Positions 10,278-18,100 of a DNA stretch of 64,000 nt are shown one piece after another. Position 1 is the first letter of the stretch. Each line of letters opens with the position of its first letter. Both the position numbers and the translations under genes were made by a program. The notes beneath the pieces are model-generated. The model ran no database searches and was not told the DNA's origin. It was given only the letters and a program-made list of their open reading frames with translations. The DNA is from Streptomyces sp. NBC_00236 (lineage in GTDB: Bacteria > Actinomycetota > Actinomycetes > Streptomycetales > Streptomycetaceae), in NCBI RefSeq assembly GCF_036195045.1, contig NZ_CP108100.1:372001-436000 (forward strand). The letters run 5' to 3'.

Positions 10278-10297
10278 AGGTTAGCCTAGCCTAACCT
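10278..10297 (-). promoter_or_regulatory. Iron-box-like palindrome before cchF
   Basis: Near-perfect inverted repeat with arms AGGTTAG and CTAACCT around CCTAGC. It overlaps the last codons and stop of cchE (stop at 10281-10283) and sits upstream of cchF on the same strand. It matches the DmdR/IdeR iron-box pattern and is the most symmetric of the four sites seen in this cluster. Confidence 0.8.
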
Positions 10298-11201
10298 TCG
10301 TACTCCCTTTGCTCAAACCCTGGTTGAGCGATACATGGGTCCGGCCGATCGGCACGATGAGCGGCCGGTCGCCGACCGGATCGTCGATCACCATGGCCCG
10401 CAGACCGAACGCCTCCTCCAGCAGCCCGGCGGTGATCACGTCGCGGGGGTGCCCCTGCGCCAGGATCGAGCCCTCACGCATCACGATGAGGTTGTCGCTG
10501 TAGCGGGTGGCCAGGTTGAGGTCGTGCAGCACCATGACCACGGTGCATCCCGACTCGTGCAGGTCGTCGACCAGATCGAGCACATCGATCGCGTGCGCCA
10601 GGTCCAGATAGGTGGTCGGCTCGTCCAGCAGCAGCAGATCGGTGCCCTGAGCCAGCGTCATCGATATCCAGACGCGCTGGCGCTGTCCGCCCGACAGCGA
10701 GTCGACGGGACGGTCCGCCAGTTCGGACACCCCGGTCATGGCCAGCGCGGCCGCCACCACATCGGCGTCGTCCGACGACCACTGCCGCAGCCAGCTCTGG
10801 TGCGGATGCCGCCCCCGGGCGACCAGGTCGGCCACCGTCAGCCCTTCGGGGGCGACCGGGGCCTGCGGCAGCAGTCCGAGCTTCTTCGCCACGTCCCTGG
10901 TCCTGAGCCCGGCGATGTCCTCGCCGTCCAGGACGACCGCCCCCCTGACGGGCTTGAGCAGCCGCGTCAGCGTGCGCAACAGCGTGGACTTTCCACATCC
11001 GTTGGGGCCGATGATCGTGGTGATCACGCCGGACGGGATGGCGACGTCCAGCTCGTCGATGACGGTCCGTCCGCCGTACCCGACCGTGACTCCTCTGGCC
11101 GCCAGCCGCGCGGCATCCGTGCCCGCCGACTCGACCTCGGTGCTGGTGTGGTGAACGGCCACAGGCCCCCCATTCTCCGGATAGTCCGACTCGTCTTTCA
11201 T
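10281..11201 (-). CDS. cchE: Ferri-siderophore ABC transporter ATPase
   Basis: 306-residue FecE/FepC-type ATPase for import of the iron-loaded siderophore. Walker A GPNGCGKST, signature LSGGQRQRVWISM and Walker B LLLLDEPTTYLD are intact, followed by the switch histidine in VMVLHDLN. The start MKDES is chosen because its ATG overlaps the cchD stop (ATGA), which implies translational coupling; a longer in-frame reading upstream overlaps cchD and is rejected. It forms the last gene of the cchCDE permease/ATPase block, and the end of the gene hosts the operator of cchF. Confidence 0.95.
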   Translation of the reverse strand: MKDESDYPENGGPVAVHHTSTEVESAGTDAARLAARGVTVGYGGRTVIDELDVAIPSGVITTIIGPNGCGKSTLLRTLTRLLKPVRGAVVLDGEDIAGLRTRDVAKKLGLLPQAPVAPEGLTVADLVARGRHPHQSWLRQWSSDDADVVAAALAMTGVSELADRPVDSLSGGQRQRVWISMTLAQGTDLLLLDEPTTYLDLAHAIDVLDLVDDLHESGCTVVMVLHDLNLATRYSDNLIVMREGSILAQGHPRDVITAGLLEEAFGLRAMVIDDPVGDRPLIVPIGRTHVSLNQGLSKGSTKVRLG

Positions 11202-12268
11202 CTGCTGAGGTTCGCCCGTACCAGCAGATACACCAGGAAGGGTCCGCCGATCGCGGCGGTGACCACTCCGACCGGGAGGCCGATCGGCAGCACCGAGCGC
11301 GCCACCAGGTCCGATCCCGTCAGCAGCAGCGCACCGGTCAGTCCGGAGGCCACCATCGGCGGTGTCGGGCACCTCGCCAGACGCATCGCCACCTGCGGCG
11401 CCACCAGCGCGACGAAGGGGACCGGGCCGGCCGCGCTCACCGCGACCGCGGCCAGCAGAACGGCACACAGCAGCAGAACGGCCCGCACCCTCGTGTACCG
11501 GACGCCGAGGCCCGCGGCGACCTCGTCACCGAGGTGCATCGGCTTGAACTGGAACGCGACACAGGCGACGACGGCCATCAGTGCCAGCGAGCACCACAGC
11601 GCCACCCGGACCTCGTCCCACGAACGGTTGTCCAGCGAACCGACCAGCCACGCCTGGGCCCGCGCCACATCCCTGATGTCCGCCGAGACCAGCAGCCAGG
11701 TGGAGACCGCTTCCGTCATGGCGCTCACCGAAATGCCGATGAGAATGAGCCGGAAGCCGTCGATGCCCCGCCGCCACGCGAGGAAGTACACCAGCAGTCC
11801 CGCGCCCAGTCCGCCGGTCAGCGCCGCCGCGGAGAGGCCCACGGAGCTGACGACCGCCGCGGCGGTCCCGCCCGACACCGTCACCAGGAACACCGCGACC
11901 ATGCCGGCGCCCCCGGTGATCCCGAGGACGTCCGGGCTGGCCAGCGGATTGCGCGCGACGGACTGGGTGATCGCCCCGGACACCCCGAGCGCCACTCCCA
12001 CGACGAGTCCGGCCAGCGCCCGCGGCATCCGCAGGTCCATGACCACGAACTCGTCGACCTGCTCGCCCCGGCCGAAGAGCGTGGCGATCACCCGGGAGAG
12101 GCCGATGGGGAAGTCCCCGACACTGATGGAGAGGCAGAACACGAGAAAGGTTGCGGCCGCCAGCAGCAGGGTGACCAGCACGAGCCAGGGCCGCCATACG
12201 AACGACATACGGCCGACCCGCACGCCCGGCACCGGCGCCGGCGAGGTCTTCGTCTCTGTCACGTTCAC
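11198..12268 (-). CDS. cchD: Ferri-siderophore ABC transporter permease
   Basis: 356-residue FecCD-family permease with about nine to ten membrane segments. It contains the family-typical LRMPRALAGLVVGVALGVSG and NPLASPDVLGITGGAG stretches that follow the first helices. It would pair with CchC as the membrane channel for ferri-coelichelin, driven by CchE and loaded by CchF. Its start overlaps the cchC stop by 4 bp and its stop overlaps the cchE start by 4 bp, so the three genes are very likely translated as a coupled unit. Confidence 0.94.
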   Translation of the reverse strand: MNVTETKTSPAPVPGVRVGRMSFVWRPWLVLVTLLLAAATFLVFCLSISVGDFPIGLSRVIATLFGRGEQVDEFVVMDLRMPRALAGLVVGVALGVSGAITQSVARNPLASPDVLGITGGAGMVAVFLVTVSGGTAAAVVSSVGLSAAALTGGLGAGLLVYFLAWRRGIDGFRLILIGISVSAMTEAVSTWLLVSADIRDVARAQAWLVGSLDNRSWDEVRVALWCSLALMAVVACVAFQFKPMHLGDEVAAGLGVRYTRVRAVLLLCAVLLAAVAVSAAGPVPFVALVAPQVAMRLARCPTPPMVASGLTGALLLTGSDLVARSVLPIGLPVGVVTAAIGGPFLVYLLVRANLSR

Positions 12269-13323
12269 GCGCTCCTGAACTTTCCGCGCCAGACCAGACC
12301 CGCGAAGAACGGGGCGCCGAGAAGGGCGACGACGACACCCGTGTCCAACTCGCCCGGCCGCACCACCAGTCGGCCCACGATGTCGCAGACCAGAAGGACC
12401 ACCGCGCCGAGGACACCCGCGTACGGCACCAGCCAGCGGTAGTCCGGTCCGGTCAGATAGCGGGCCACATGAGCGACCATGAGCCCGAGGAAGGCGACAG
12501 GGCCGCAGGCCGCCGTCGCCGCGCCCGCGAGCAGGGTGATGGCGAGAATGCCGACCGTCCGGCTCAGCGTGATGTTCACGCCCAGTCCCCGGGCCACGTC
12601 GTCACCCAGGTTCAACAGGTTGAGTGAGGGCAGCATGGTGAGCGCCAGGACCAGCCCGGCCGCGACGAACCCGGTCACCGGCCAGATCACGTCGAAGCCG
12701 ACACCGGCCACGGAGCCGGCGTTCCAGAACCGCAGGGCGTTCAGTGACTTCTGGTCCGACAGCGCGACCGCTGTCGTCATGGCCGCGAGGAACACGGTGA
12801 TGCCCTGACCGGCCAGTGCCAGCGTCAGCGGATTACCCGCTCCCCTGCCGATACTGGCCAGCCCGAACACGACGACGCCGGCGACCGCCGCCCCGAGGAA
12901 GGCGAACCAGACGTACTGGAACGGATCGGTCAGTCCGAACAGGGCGATCACCGACACCACCGCGAACGAGGCGCCCGCGTTCACCCCCAGCAGACCCGTG
13001 TCCGCGATCGGGTTGCGCGTGTAGCCCTGGATGAGCGAGCCGCCGACGCCCAGGGCGATGCCCGCCACCACGGCGAGCACCGTCCGGGGCACCCGGACGG
13101 TCTGCACGATGAGCCGGATCTCGGTGAGCCGCTGGTCGGATTCCGGCGCCGCGAACAGCCCGTGCCACACCTCTGCGGGACTCAACGCCCGCGCGCCCAC
13201 GGCCAGGGACACGGCTCCGGCGGCCACGAGGATCACCAGGAGCGTGCCCAGCCCGACAACCCGCCTCCGGCGGGCGGTCGTTGTGCCGCTGGACGCGGAA
13301 CGTTCCACTGCAGTCGTGCTCAT
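12265..13323 (-). CDS. cchC: Ferri-siderophore ABC transporter permease
   Basis: 352-residue FecCD-family permease, partner of CchD. After a basic cytoplasmic N terminus (ARRRRVVG) the protein is almost entirely hydrophobic and has the conserved VRVPRTVLAVVAGIALGVGG and NPIADTGLLGVNAGAS motifs of iron-siderophore permeases. It lies 63 bp downstream of cchB on the same strand, so cchB-cchC-cchD-cchE probably form one transcript from the iron-regulated promoter before cchB. Confidence 0.94.
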   Translation of the reverse strand: MSTTAVERSASSGTTTARRRRVVGLGTLLVILVAAGAVSLAVGARALSPAEVWHGLFAAPESDQRLTEIRLIVQTVRVPRTVLAVVAGIALGVGGSLIQGYTRNPIADTGLLGVNAGASFAVVSVIALFGLTDPFQYVWFAFLGAAVAGVVVFGLASIGRGAGNPLTLALAGQGITVFLAAMTTAVALSDQKSLNALRFWNAGSVAGVGFDVIWPVTGFVAAGLVLALTMLPSLNLLNLGDDVARGLGVNITLSRTVGILAITLLAGAATAACGPVAFLGLMVAHVARYLTGPDYRWLVPYAGVLGAVVLLVCDIVGRLVVRPGELDTGVVVALLGAPFFAGLVWRGKFRSA

Positions 13324-13386
13324 GTCGGCGTACGTTATCCCTTTGATCCACTCGGAGGCGCGGCGGACCGGGCCCTGACGACCGTG

Positions 13387-14721
13387 CTAGCGGGGCGATC
13401 CGCCCGTGGCGCCGGCAACCGGTTCGGCGCAGCGGACCAGCAGCGAGTCCAGGATCTCTCCGACCCGTATCGCGGTGTTGGACAGCAGCGCCGACGTGAT
13501 GCCGTGGGTGTGCTCGGTGCCGCCCTGGAGGTAGATACCGCAGCGCAGGCCGGAGTCCGTCGCGATGCGGTAGTCGCGCTCGACGCGGAGCCGGCCCTGG
13601 TCGTCCCGCAGGCAGCGGTCCGCCACGTCGCCCAGCAGTCCGGCCGGGTCGGCGGGGCTGTAACCGGTGGCGAGCACGACCACGTCGGCGTCCAGGAGCG
13701 TCTCCTCCCCCGTGACGAGGGACCGCACGGTGGCGCGGACGTGGTCCGGCGTCTCCTTGACCTCTTCGAGGCGCGACACGTTGAGGAAGCGCAGCCGCTC
13801 GGCGCCGAGCACCTTCTCCTGGTACATCTGCCGGTAGAGGTCATCGATCAGGTCGATGTCCACCACGGAGTAGTTGGTGTTGCCGTGGTAGTCCATGAGT
13901 CTGCGCTTGACGCCCTCGGGCGCGGCGAAGTACTCGTCGACCGCGCCGGGGTCGAAGATCTTGTTGGCGAAGCTGCTGTCGTCGGCGGGGCTGTAGCCGT
14001 AGCGGGAGAAGACCGCGCAGACCTCGGCCCCAGGGAAGCGCCGGTGCAGGTACGCGACGTTCTCGGCGGCACTCTGCCCGGCGCCGACGACCACGAACCG
14101 TGAGGGCGAGGTGCCCTCCAGCGTGTCGACCTTCGCCAGCAGTTCGGAGTTGTGCCAGACACGGTCGCCGCGCTCCACCCCCTCCGGCACGAGGGGACGC
14201 AGCCCGGTGCCGATGACGAGGTTGCGGGCCCGGTGGACGGTGAGCCCCTCGCCCGACCGGACCGTCACGTCCATGTACTCCACGGCACCGTCGACGAGGA
14301 CGGGCGTGACGCCGACGACCTCGTGGTCGTAGGAGACCATGCTGTCGACCTGCGCGGCGGCCCACTCGAAGTAGTCGTGGAACTCCACCCTCAGCGGGAA
14401 GAGGTTCTTGTGGTTGATGAAGTCGATCAGCCGCCCCTTGCTCTGCAGGTAGCAGAGAAAGCTGAACTCGCTGGACGGGTTCCGGAGCGTCACCAGGTCC
14501 TTGAGGAAGGAGACCTGCATGGTCGCGTCATCGATGAGCATGCCGCGGTGCCAGCCGAACTGCGGCTGCTGCTCGAAGAAGTGAGCGCTGAAGGCCTCCT
14601 GGGTTCCGCCCCTTGCGTTGTGCTCACTGATCGCGATCGCCATGGCCACGTTGGACGGCCCGAAGCCGATGCCAATGAGGTCGTGGACCGGTGGTGCGTC
14701 GCCAGGACGAACCTGTGACAT
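13387..14721 (-). CDS. cchB: L-ornithine N5-monooxygenase
   Basis: 444-residue FAD- and NADPH-dependent N-hydroxylase of the SidA/PvdA/IucD family; it converts L-ornithine to N5-hydroxyornithine, the iron-chelating building block. The FAD site GIGFGPSN is at residue ~17-24, the substrate-region motif LKDLVTLRNPSS at ~69-80, the NADPH site VVGAGQSAAEN near the middle, and the ATGY motif (VVLATGYSP) near the C terminus. The start has GGAGTGAC directly before ATG. The gene is divergent from cchA across a shared regulatory region with iron boxes, and leads the transporter operon. Confidence 0.96.
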   Translation of the reverse strand: MSQVRPGDAPPVHDLIGIGFGPSNVAMAIAISEHNARGGTQEAFSAHFFEQQPQFGWHRGMLIDDATMQVSFLKDLVTLRNPSSEFSFLCYLQSKGRLIDFINHKNLFPLRVEFHDYFEWAAAQVDSMVSYDHEVVGVTPVLVDGAVEYMDVTVRSGEGLTVHRARNLVIGTGLRPLVPEGVERGDRVWHNSELLAKVDTLEGTSPSRFVVVGAGQSAAENVAYLHRRFPGAEVCAVFSRYGYSPADDSSFANKIFDPGAVDEYFAAPEGVKRRLMDYHGNTNYSVVDIDLIDDLYRQMYQEKVLGAERLRFLNVSRLEEVKETPDHVRATVRSLVTGEETLLDADVVVLATGYSPADPAGLLGDVADRCLRDDQGRLRVERDYRIATDSGLRCGIYLQGGTEHTHGITSALLSNTAIRVGEILDSLLVRCAEPVAGATGGSPR

Positions 14722-14807
14722 GTCACTCCCATCGTGCGGGGAAGCCGCCTGTCAGGTGTGGGGAACGTGCGGTAGACGGGCACGCCGAGGGAGCGACCCG
14801 GTGAAAC

Positions 14808-14826
14808 TTAGGTGAGCCTAAGCTAA
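14808..14826 (-). promoter_or_regulatory. Iron-box-like operator before cchB
   Basis: TTAGGTGAGCCTAAGCTAA fits the 19-bp iron-box pattern and lies about 87 bp before the cchB start, in the cchB-cchA intergenic region. DmdR/IdeR-type iron repression of the cchB-cchE operon is inferred. Confidence 0.8.
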
Positions 14827-14912
14827 TCATGCGAAGCTGTCGATAGAGCGAATCCGGCCATCCGGGGCCGACGGGCCGGTCAACTCATGCACCGTACCGG
14901 CCCATTGCGAGA

Positions 14913-14931
14913 TTAGGTAAGGCTTGCTTTA
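14913..14931 (+). promoter_or_regulatory. Iron-box-like operator before cchA
   Basis: TTAGGTAAGGCTTGCTTTA lies 40 bp before the cchA start codon and resembles the DmdR/IdeR iron box. A good ribosome binding site (GAGGAGG, 14957-14963) follows. With the site at 14808 it would make the divergent promoters jointly iron-controlled. Confidence 0.75.
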
Positions 14932-14970
14932 CTGACTGTCGCTCCATCCCTACGCTGAGGAGGAACCCCT

Positions 14971-15918
14971 ATGCGGGTCGTCATGTTCGGTTACCAGACC
15001 TGGGGGCACCGCACCCTGCAAGCCCTCCTGGACTCCGAGCACGACGTGGTGCTGGTCGTGACCCACCCCAAGAGCGACCATGCGTACGAGAAGATCTGGA
15101 GCGACTCCGTCGCCGACCTCGCCGAAGAACACGGCGTCCCGGTGCTGATCCGCAACCGCCCCGACGACGAGGAACTGTTCGAGCGCCTCAAGGAGGCCGA
15201 GCCGGACATCATCGTGGCCAACAACTGGCGGACCTGGATCCCTCCGCGCATCTTCGCCCTCCCCCGCTGCGGCACGCTGAACATCCACGACTCGCTGCTG
15301 CCGAAGTACGCCGGCTTCTCGCCGCTGATCTGGGCCCTGATCAACGGCGAGCGCGAAGTGGGCGTCACCGCGCACATGATGAACGACGAGCTCGACGCCG
15401 GCGACATCGTCCGGCAGGAGGCGGTTCCGGTCGGACCGGCGGACACCGCCACCGACCTCTTCCACAAGACCGTCGACCTCATCGCCCCGGTCACCACCGG
15501 CGCGCTCGACCTCATCGCCGGCGGACAGACCGAGTTCACCAAGCAGGACCGTTCCCGGGCCAGCTTCTTCCACAAGCGCTCCGCCGAGGACATCCGCGTG
15601 GACTGGACCTGGCCGGCACAGGACCTCGAACGCCTGGTGCGCGCCCAGTCCGAGCCGTACCCGAGCGCCTACGCCTTCCACCGGGGCAAGCGCCTGGAGA
15701 TCCTCGCCGCCGTGGTGTCCCAGGGCCGCTACGGGGGAACGCCCGGCCGCATCTTCTACCGCGAGGGAGAGGGCGTGGTGATCGTCGCCGGCGCGGACGC
15801 CCGCACCGGCCGCAACCACGGCCTGGCCGTGACACGCGTACGCACCGAGGACGGCCGGGAGATGCCCGCGACGGAGTACTTCACCTCGATGGGCGGATAC
15901 CTGACCAGCCGCCCCTGA
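14971..15918 (+). CDS. cchA: Hydroxyornithine formyltransferase
   Basis: 315-residue member of the methionyl-tRNA formyltransferase family. It would transfer a formyl group from N10-formyltetrahydrofolate to N5-hydroxyornithine, giving the formyl-hydroxyornithine used by the NRPS. The formyltransferase domain spans residues ~1-190, with the catalytic NIH motif inside NIHDSLLPKYAG (around residue 104) and the conserved Asp region HMMNDELDAGDI. A smaller C-terminal Fmt-like domain follows from ~205. Location next to an ornithine hydroxylase, rather than next to def or tRNA genes, argues for the siderophore role. Confidence 0.94.
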   Translation: MRVVMFGYQTWGHRTLQALLDSEHDVVLVVTHPKSDHAYEKIWSDSVADLAEEHGVPVLIRNRPDDEELFERLKEAEPDIIVANNWRTWIPPRIFALPRCGTLNIHDSLLPKYAGFSPLIWALINGEREVGVTAHMMNDELDAGDIVRQEAVPVGPADTATDLFHKTVDLIAPVTTGALDLIAGGQTEFTKQDRSRASFFHKRSAEDIRVDWTWPAQDLERLVRAQSEPYPSAYAFHRGKRLEILAAVVSQGRYGGTPGRIFYREGEGVVIVAGADARTGRNHGLAVTRVRTEDGREMPATEYFTSMGGYLTSRP

Positions 15919-15969
15919 CCCACGGGGCACGCGGACCCCGGCACAGACCGCGCCGGCCGCGAGCGGAGC

Positions 15970-16000
15970 CGTGGCGGGGATCCTCCGGGAGCCCGCCACG
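15970..16000 (+). terminator. Probable terminator after cchA
   Basis: A 9-bp perfect stem, CGTGGCGGG at 15970-15978 with CCCGCCACG at 15992-16000, around a 13-nt loop, about 50 bp after the cchA stop. There is no U-tract, as is usual in Streptomyces. Confidence 0.5.
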
Positions 16001-16111
16001 CTCCTCGCACGGCGCAGGTGGTCCGGGCCGGCGGGCTCGGCCGGCGGCTCGCCGCTCAGTGAGCTGTCGCGACGAGGCGTCGCAGTGCGGCCCGGGCCGG
16101 CGGGCCCCAGA

Positions 16112-16282
16112 GCGTGTTTCGGAAGTAGCGCCGTCCGCCCGGAGGGCGGGCTCGGCGGCGTCTGGTGCGTGCGATCGCAAGGCGGAGGGTCGCCCCGATA
16201 CTGGTTGTATCGGGGTGATCCCGACAACGCGGCGAGCGTGCGTGCCAGGCGTCGCCGAGCAGGCGGGACTTCCGAAACACGC
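16112..16282. repeat. Short inverted-repeat element, copy A
   Basis: 171-bp element bounded by perfect 15-bp terminal inverted repeats, GCGTGTTTCGGAAGT at 16112-16126 and its complement at 16268-16282. Inside are further hairpins (CCGTCCGCCCGGAGGGCGG and the CGATAC...GTATCG pair). A second, inverted and longer copy lies at 63088-63297. It codes for nothing recognisable and has no transposase, so it behaves like a non-autonomous mobile repeat (MITE-like) or a dispersed structural repeat. It fills most of the gap between cchA and the gene at 16379. I saw no gene elsewhere in 15919-16378. Confidence 0.8.
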
Positions 16283-16378
16283 CCTAGTCGGGCTTGCCGG
16301 CCAACGGCAGCCGGAACCTCCCGCCCGGCCCGCTCCCGGAGGGGCGCCGAGTGGCGGGACCGCTCCTCATGAGCCGCC

Positions 16379-16744
16379 TCACCAGCCGCCCCTCCCGCCC
16401 GTCGGCGAGAGCATGCGCCGTGTCTCCTCGGCGTCCGGCACCGAGACCGCGAGTCTGCTGAGCGGTGAGCTGCGGTGCAGTTCCACACAGAGCACCGGCC
16501 CGCTCGACCGCACCAGTGTGAAGTCCTGGCCTTCCCGGTGCGTGCGGATGCCCGCACACAGTCTGCCGGGAACGCACGTGCCGCTCTCGCGTTCGCCGCG
16601 CAGCGCGCGCCACCAGTCGGGCTCGACGTACACGTGGCGCAGCCCGGACGCGGGCACCCGCACCTCGCGGCGGCGGGCCGCCGCCTGCTCCCACCACGAC
16701 AGCCGTACGACGATGTCCGTGCCCTCGATCAACACACGCGCCAT
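16379..16744 (-). CDS. Conserved hypothetical protein, 121 aa
   Basis: Small soluble protein without signal peptide or membrane segment. It begins MARVLIEGTDIVVRLSWWEQ and contains EPDWWRALRGERESGTCVPG, a pattern I recognise from uncharacterised Streptomyces proteins. The alternation of short hydrophobic strands suggests an all-beta fold such as a PH-like barrel, but that is inference. The ATG is preceded by GGAGGGCGGCCTC. It ends beside the repeat element and follows the endonuclease-like gene on the same strand 40 bp downstream, so the two may be co-transcribed. Function unknown. Confidence 0.7.
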   Translation of the reverse strand: MARVLIEGTDIVVRLSWWEQAAARRREVRVPASGLRHVYVEPDWWRALRGERESGTCVPGRLCAGIRTHREGQDFTLVRSSGPVLCVELHRSSPLSRLAVSVPDAEETRRMLSPTGGRGGW

Positions 16745-16783
16745 GAGGCCGCCCTCCTGGACGGTTCTTCTCCGTTTCCTGGC

Positions 16784-17395
16784 TCATTTGGCCAGTTCGA
16801 CGCGGACCAGGGCCGCCGCCAGTCTCGGCAGGTCGTCGCCGGGGACGAGACGGGCCAGCCCTGCGGGCGTCTTGGGCAGATGCAGCGCTGCGGCGGCGTG
16901 ACGGGCCCTGGCGTCGAACGCCGGGCGCAGCTCGGGCCACACGCCCTGTGCCTCCCGGCTGAAGATGTCCGCGCCCACGGGCCCGATCCGGGGGAACTCC
17001 CGCAGCAGGCCGCGGATCCGCTCCGGGTCCCCGTCCGCCTCCTCACGCAGCCGCCGCAGATCTCCGCGGTACCGGTCCAGGAGGAGTTCCGCCCCATCCC
17101 CGAGCGCGGTGGCCGTGCTCTCGTCGTAACGGCGGTAGTGCGCGCGGCCCAGGGCGTCGACCCGGTCCTGCCAGGAGGCCTCCGCCATCGCGCGCGGTGT
17201 GCGCATGCCCGCGGCGGACAGCTCCCGGGCCGCCGACACCGCGATGTCCGCCTTGATGCGGACCGACAGCAACACGCAGAGTGTCAGCAGCCGGTACAGC
17301 GGTGAGGGGGTGTTCCGGAGCCGGATTCCGGCTTCCTCGGCGTACGTACGCCCGTGCTCCTCCAGCAGACGCTCGGCTCTCGCCGGCCCGGACAT
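16784..17395 (-). CDS. Endonuclease III-like (HhH-GPD) protein
   Basis: 203-residue protein resembling the HhH-GPD base-excision repair superfamily as found in short Streptomyces 'endonuclease' proteins. Residues ~8-40 (LLEEHGRTYAEEAGIRLRNTPSPLYRLLTLCVLLS) match the first helices of the fold, and the helix-hairpin-helix region is LLREFPRIGPVGADIFSREA near 140-160. I do not see the catalytic Lys or the four-cysteine iron-sulfur cluster of classical Nth, so glycosylase activity is uncertain. The start is chosen at ATG 17395 with GGGGAGGTG upstream; a longer in-frame reading lacks coding character. Confidence 0.72.
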   Translation of the reverse strand: MSGPARAERLLEEHGRTYAEEAGIRLRNTPSPLYRLLTLCVLLSVRIKADIAVSAARELSAAGMRTPRAMAEASWQDRVDALGRAHYRRYDESTATALGDGAELLLDRYRGDLRRLREEADGDPERIRGLLREFPRIGPVGADIFSREAQGVWPELRPAFDARARHAAAALHLPKTPAGLARLVPGDDLPRLAAALVRVELAK

Positions 17396-17594
17396 GGAGG
17401 CACCTCCCCGCGGATCACACACGGTGGTGCGGCTCGGCCGGCGTCGTCCGTCGCCGTTCATCACCGTGCAGGCTCGTGTACCGGGCCGCCGACCGGCCTT
17501 CATTCTACTCGTCCGGGTGAGACCAGGCCCTTGTGCGCGCCCGGCGTCACCCGAGCGCACGGCCCGATGGGCGTTCGCAGGGCGGCGGTGCCAT

Positions 17595-17618
17595 GTTTCG
17601 GTCGTGGGCCGGGGGTAA
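17595..17618 (+). promoter_or_regulatory. Stress-sigma-type promoter
   Basis: GTTTC (17595-17599), 13 bp, then GGGTAA (17613-17618), matching the SigB/SigH-type promoter pattern of Streptomyces. It lies about 90 bp before the small basic protein gene at 17709 and points toward it. Confidence 0.6.
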
Positions 17619-17708
17619 CCCGGTGTACGGCGGCGCCGTACCGCCCTGCCGGTGCGGGCCGTGGGCCGATGGGCAGGGAACCCGACAACTACCCAGAAGG
17701 AGAACGCC

Positions 17709-18035
17709 ATGCCGGCAGGATCCAGCCGCAAGCGCGAGCGTCAGTACGAGCACGTGAAGGAGAGCGCCAAGGACCGCGGCGAGTCGGAGAAGCGCGCGAA
17801 GGAGATCGCCGCCCGCACCGTCAACAAGGAACGCGCCCGCTCGGGTGAGGCGAAGACGTCGAGCAGGACGTCGACGCAGGACCCGAAGTCGGCTTCCCAG
17901 CGCGGCGGGGAGCGCTCGCACAAGGGCGCCCAGGGGCGTACGAAGGACCAGTTGTACGAAGAGGCCAAGAAGAAGAACGTCGAGGGCCGCTCGACGATGA
18001 ACAAGGAACAGCTCCGCAAAGCGGTCAGCCGCTGA
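17709..18035 (+). CDS. Small basic Lys/Arg/Glu-rich protein ('plasmid stabilization protein'-like)
   Basis: 108-residue, highly charged protein starting MPAGSSRKRERQYEHVKES. It has a repetitive charged, helical N-terminal half (KERARSGEAK) and a C-terminal helix-extended-loop-helix that resembles a Rho N-terminal-like/SAP-type motif (GRTKDQLYEEAKKKNVEGRSTMNKEQLRKAVSR region). Streptomyces homologues are usually called plasmid stabilization protein, although no plasmid role follows from the sequence. The ATG is preceded by AGAAGGAGAAC. A stress-sigma-type promoter lies upstream, suggesting a general stress role, possibly binding nucleic acid. Confidence 0.75.
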   Translation: MPAGSSRKRERQYEHVKESAKDRGESEKRAKEIAARTVNKERARSGEAKTSSRTSTQDPKSASQRGGERSHKGAQGRTKDQLYEEAKKKNVEGRSTMNKEQLRKAVSR

Positions 18036-18056
18036 ACCAGCGGGCGGCGGCCGTCG

Positions 18057-18085
18057 GCCGCGGGGCCATGACGGCCCTGCGGCCC
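18057..18085. terminator. Hairpin between convergent genes
   Basis: GGCCGCGGGGCC (18057-18068) pairs with GGCCCTGCGGCC (18074-18085), 11 of 12 positions, around a 5-nt loop. It sits between the stop at 18035 and the convergent gene end at 18101, so it can serve both. Confidence 0.55.
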
Positions 18086-18100
18086 GTTTCGGCCACCGGT

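Noticed and set aside
14950..16557. 535-codon minus-strand frame over cchA and the repeat element
   Set aside because: Antisense to a well-supported formyltransferase; crosses the repeat element.
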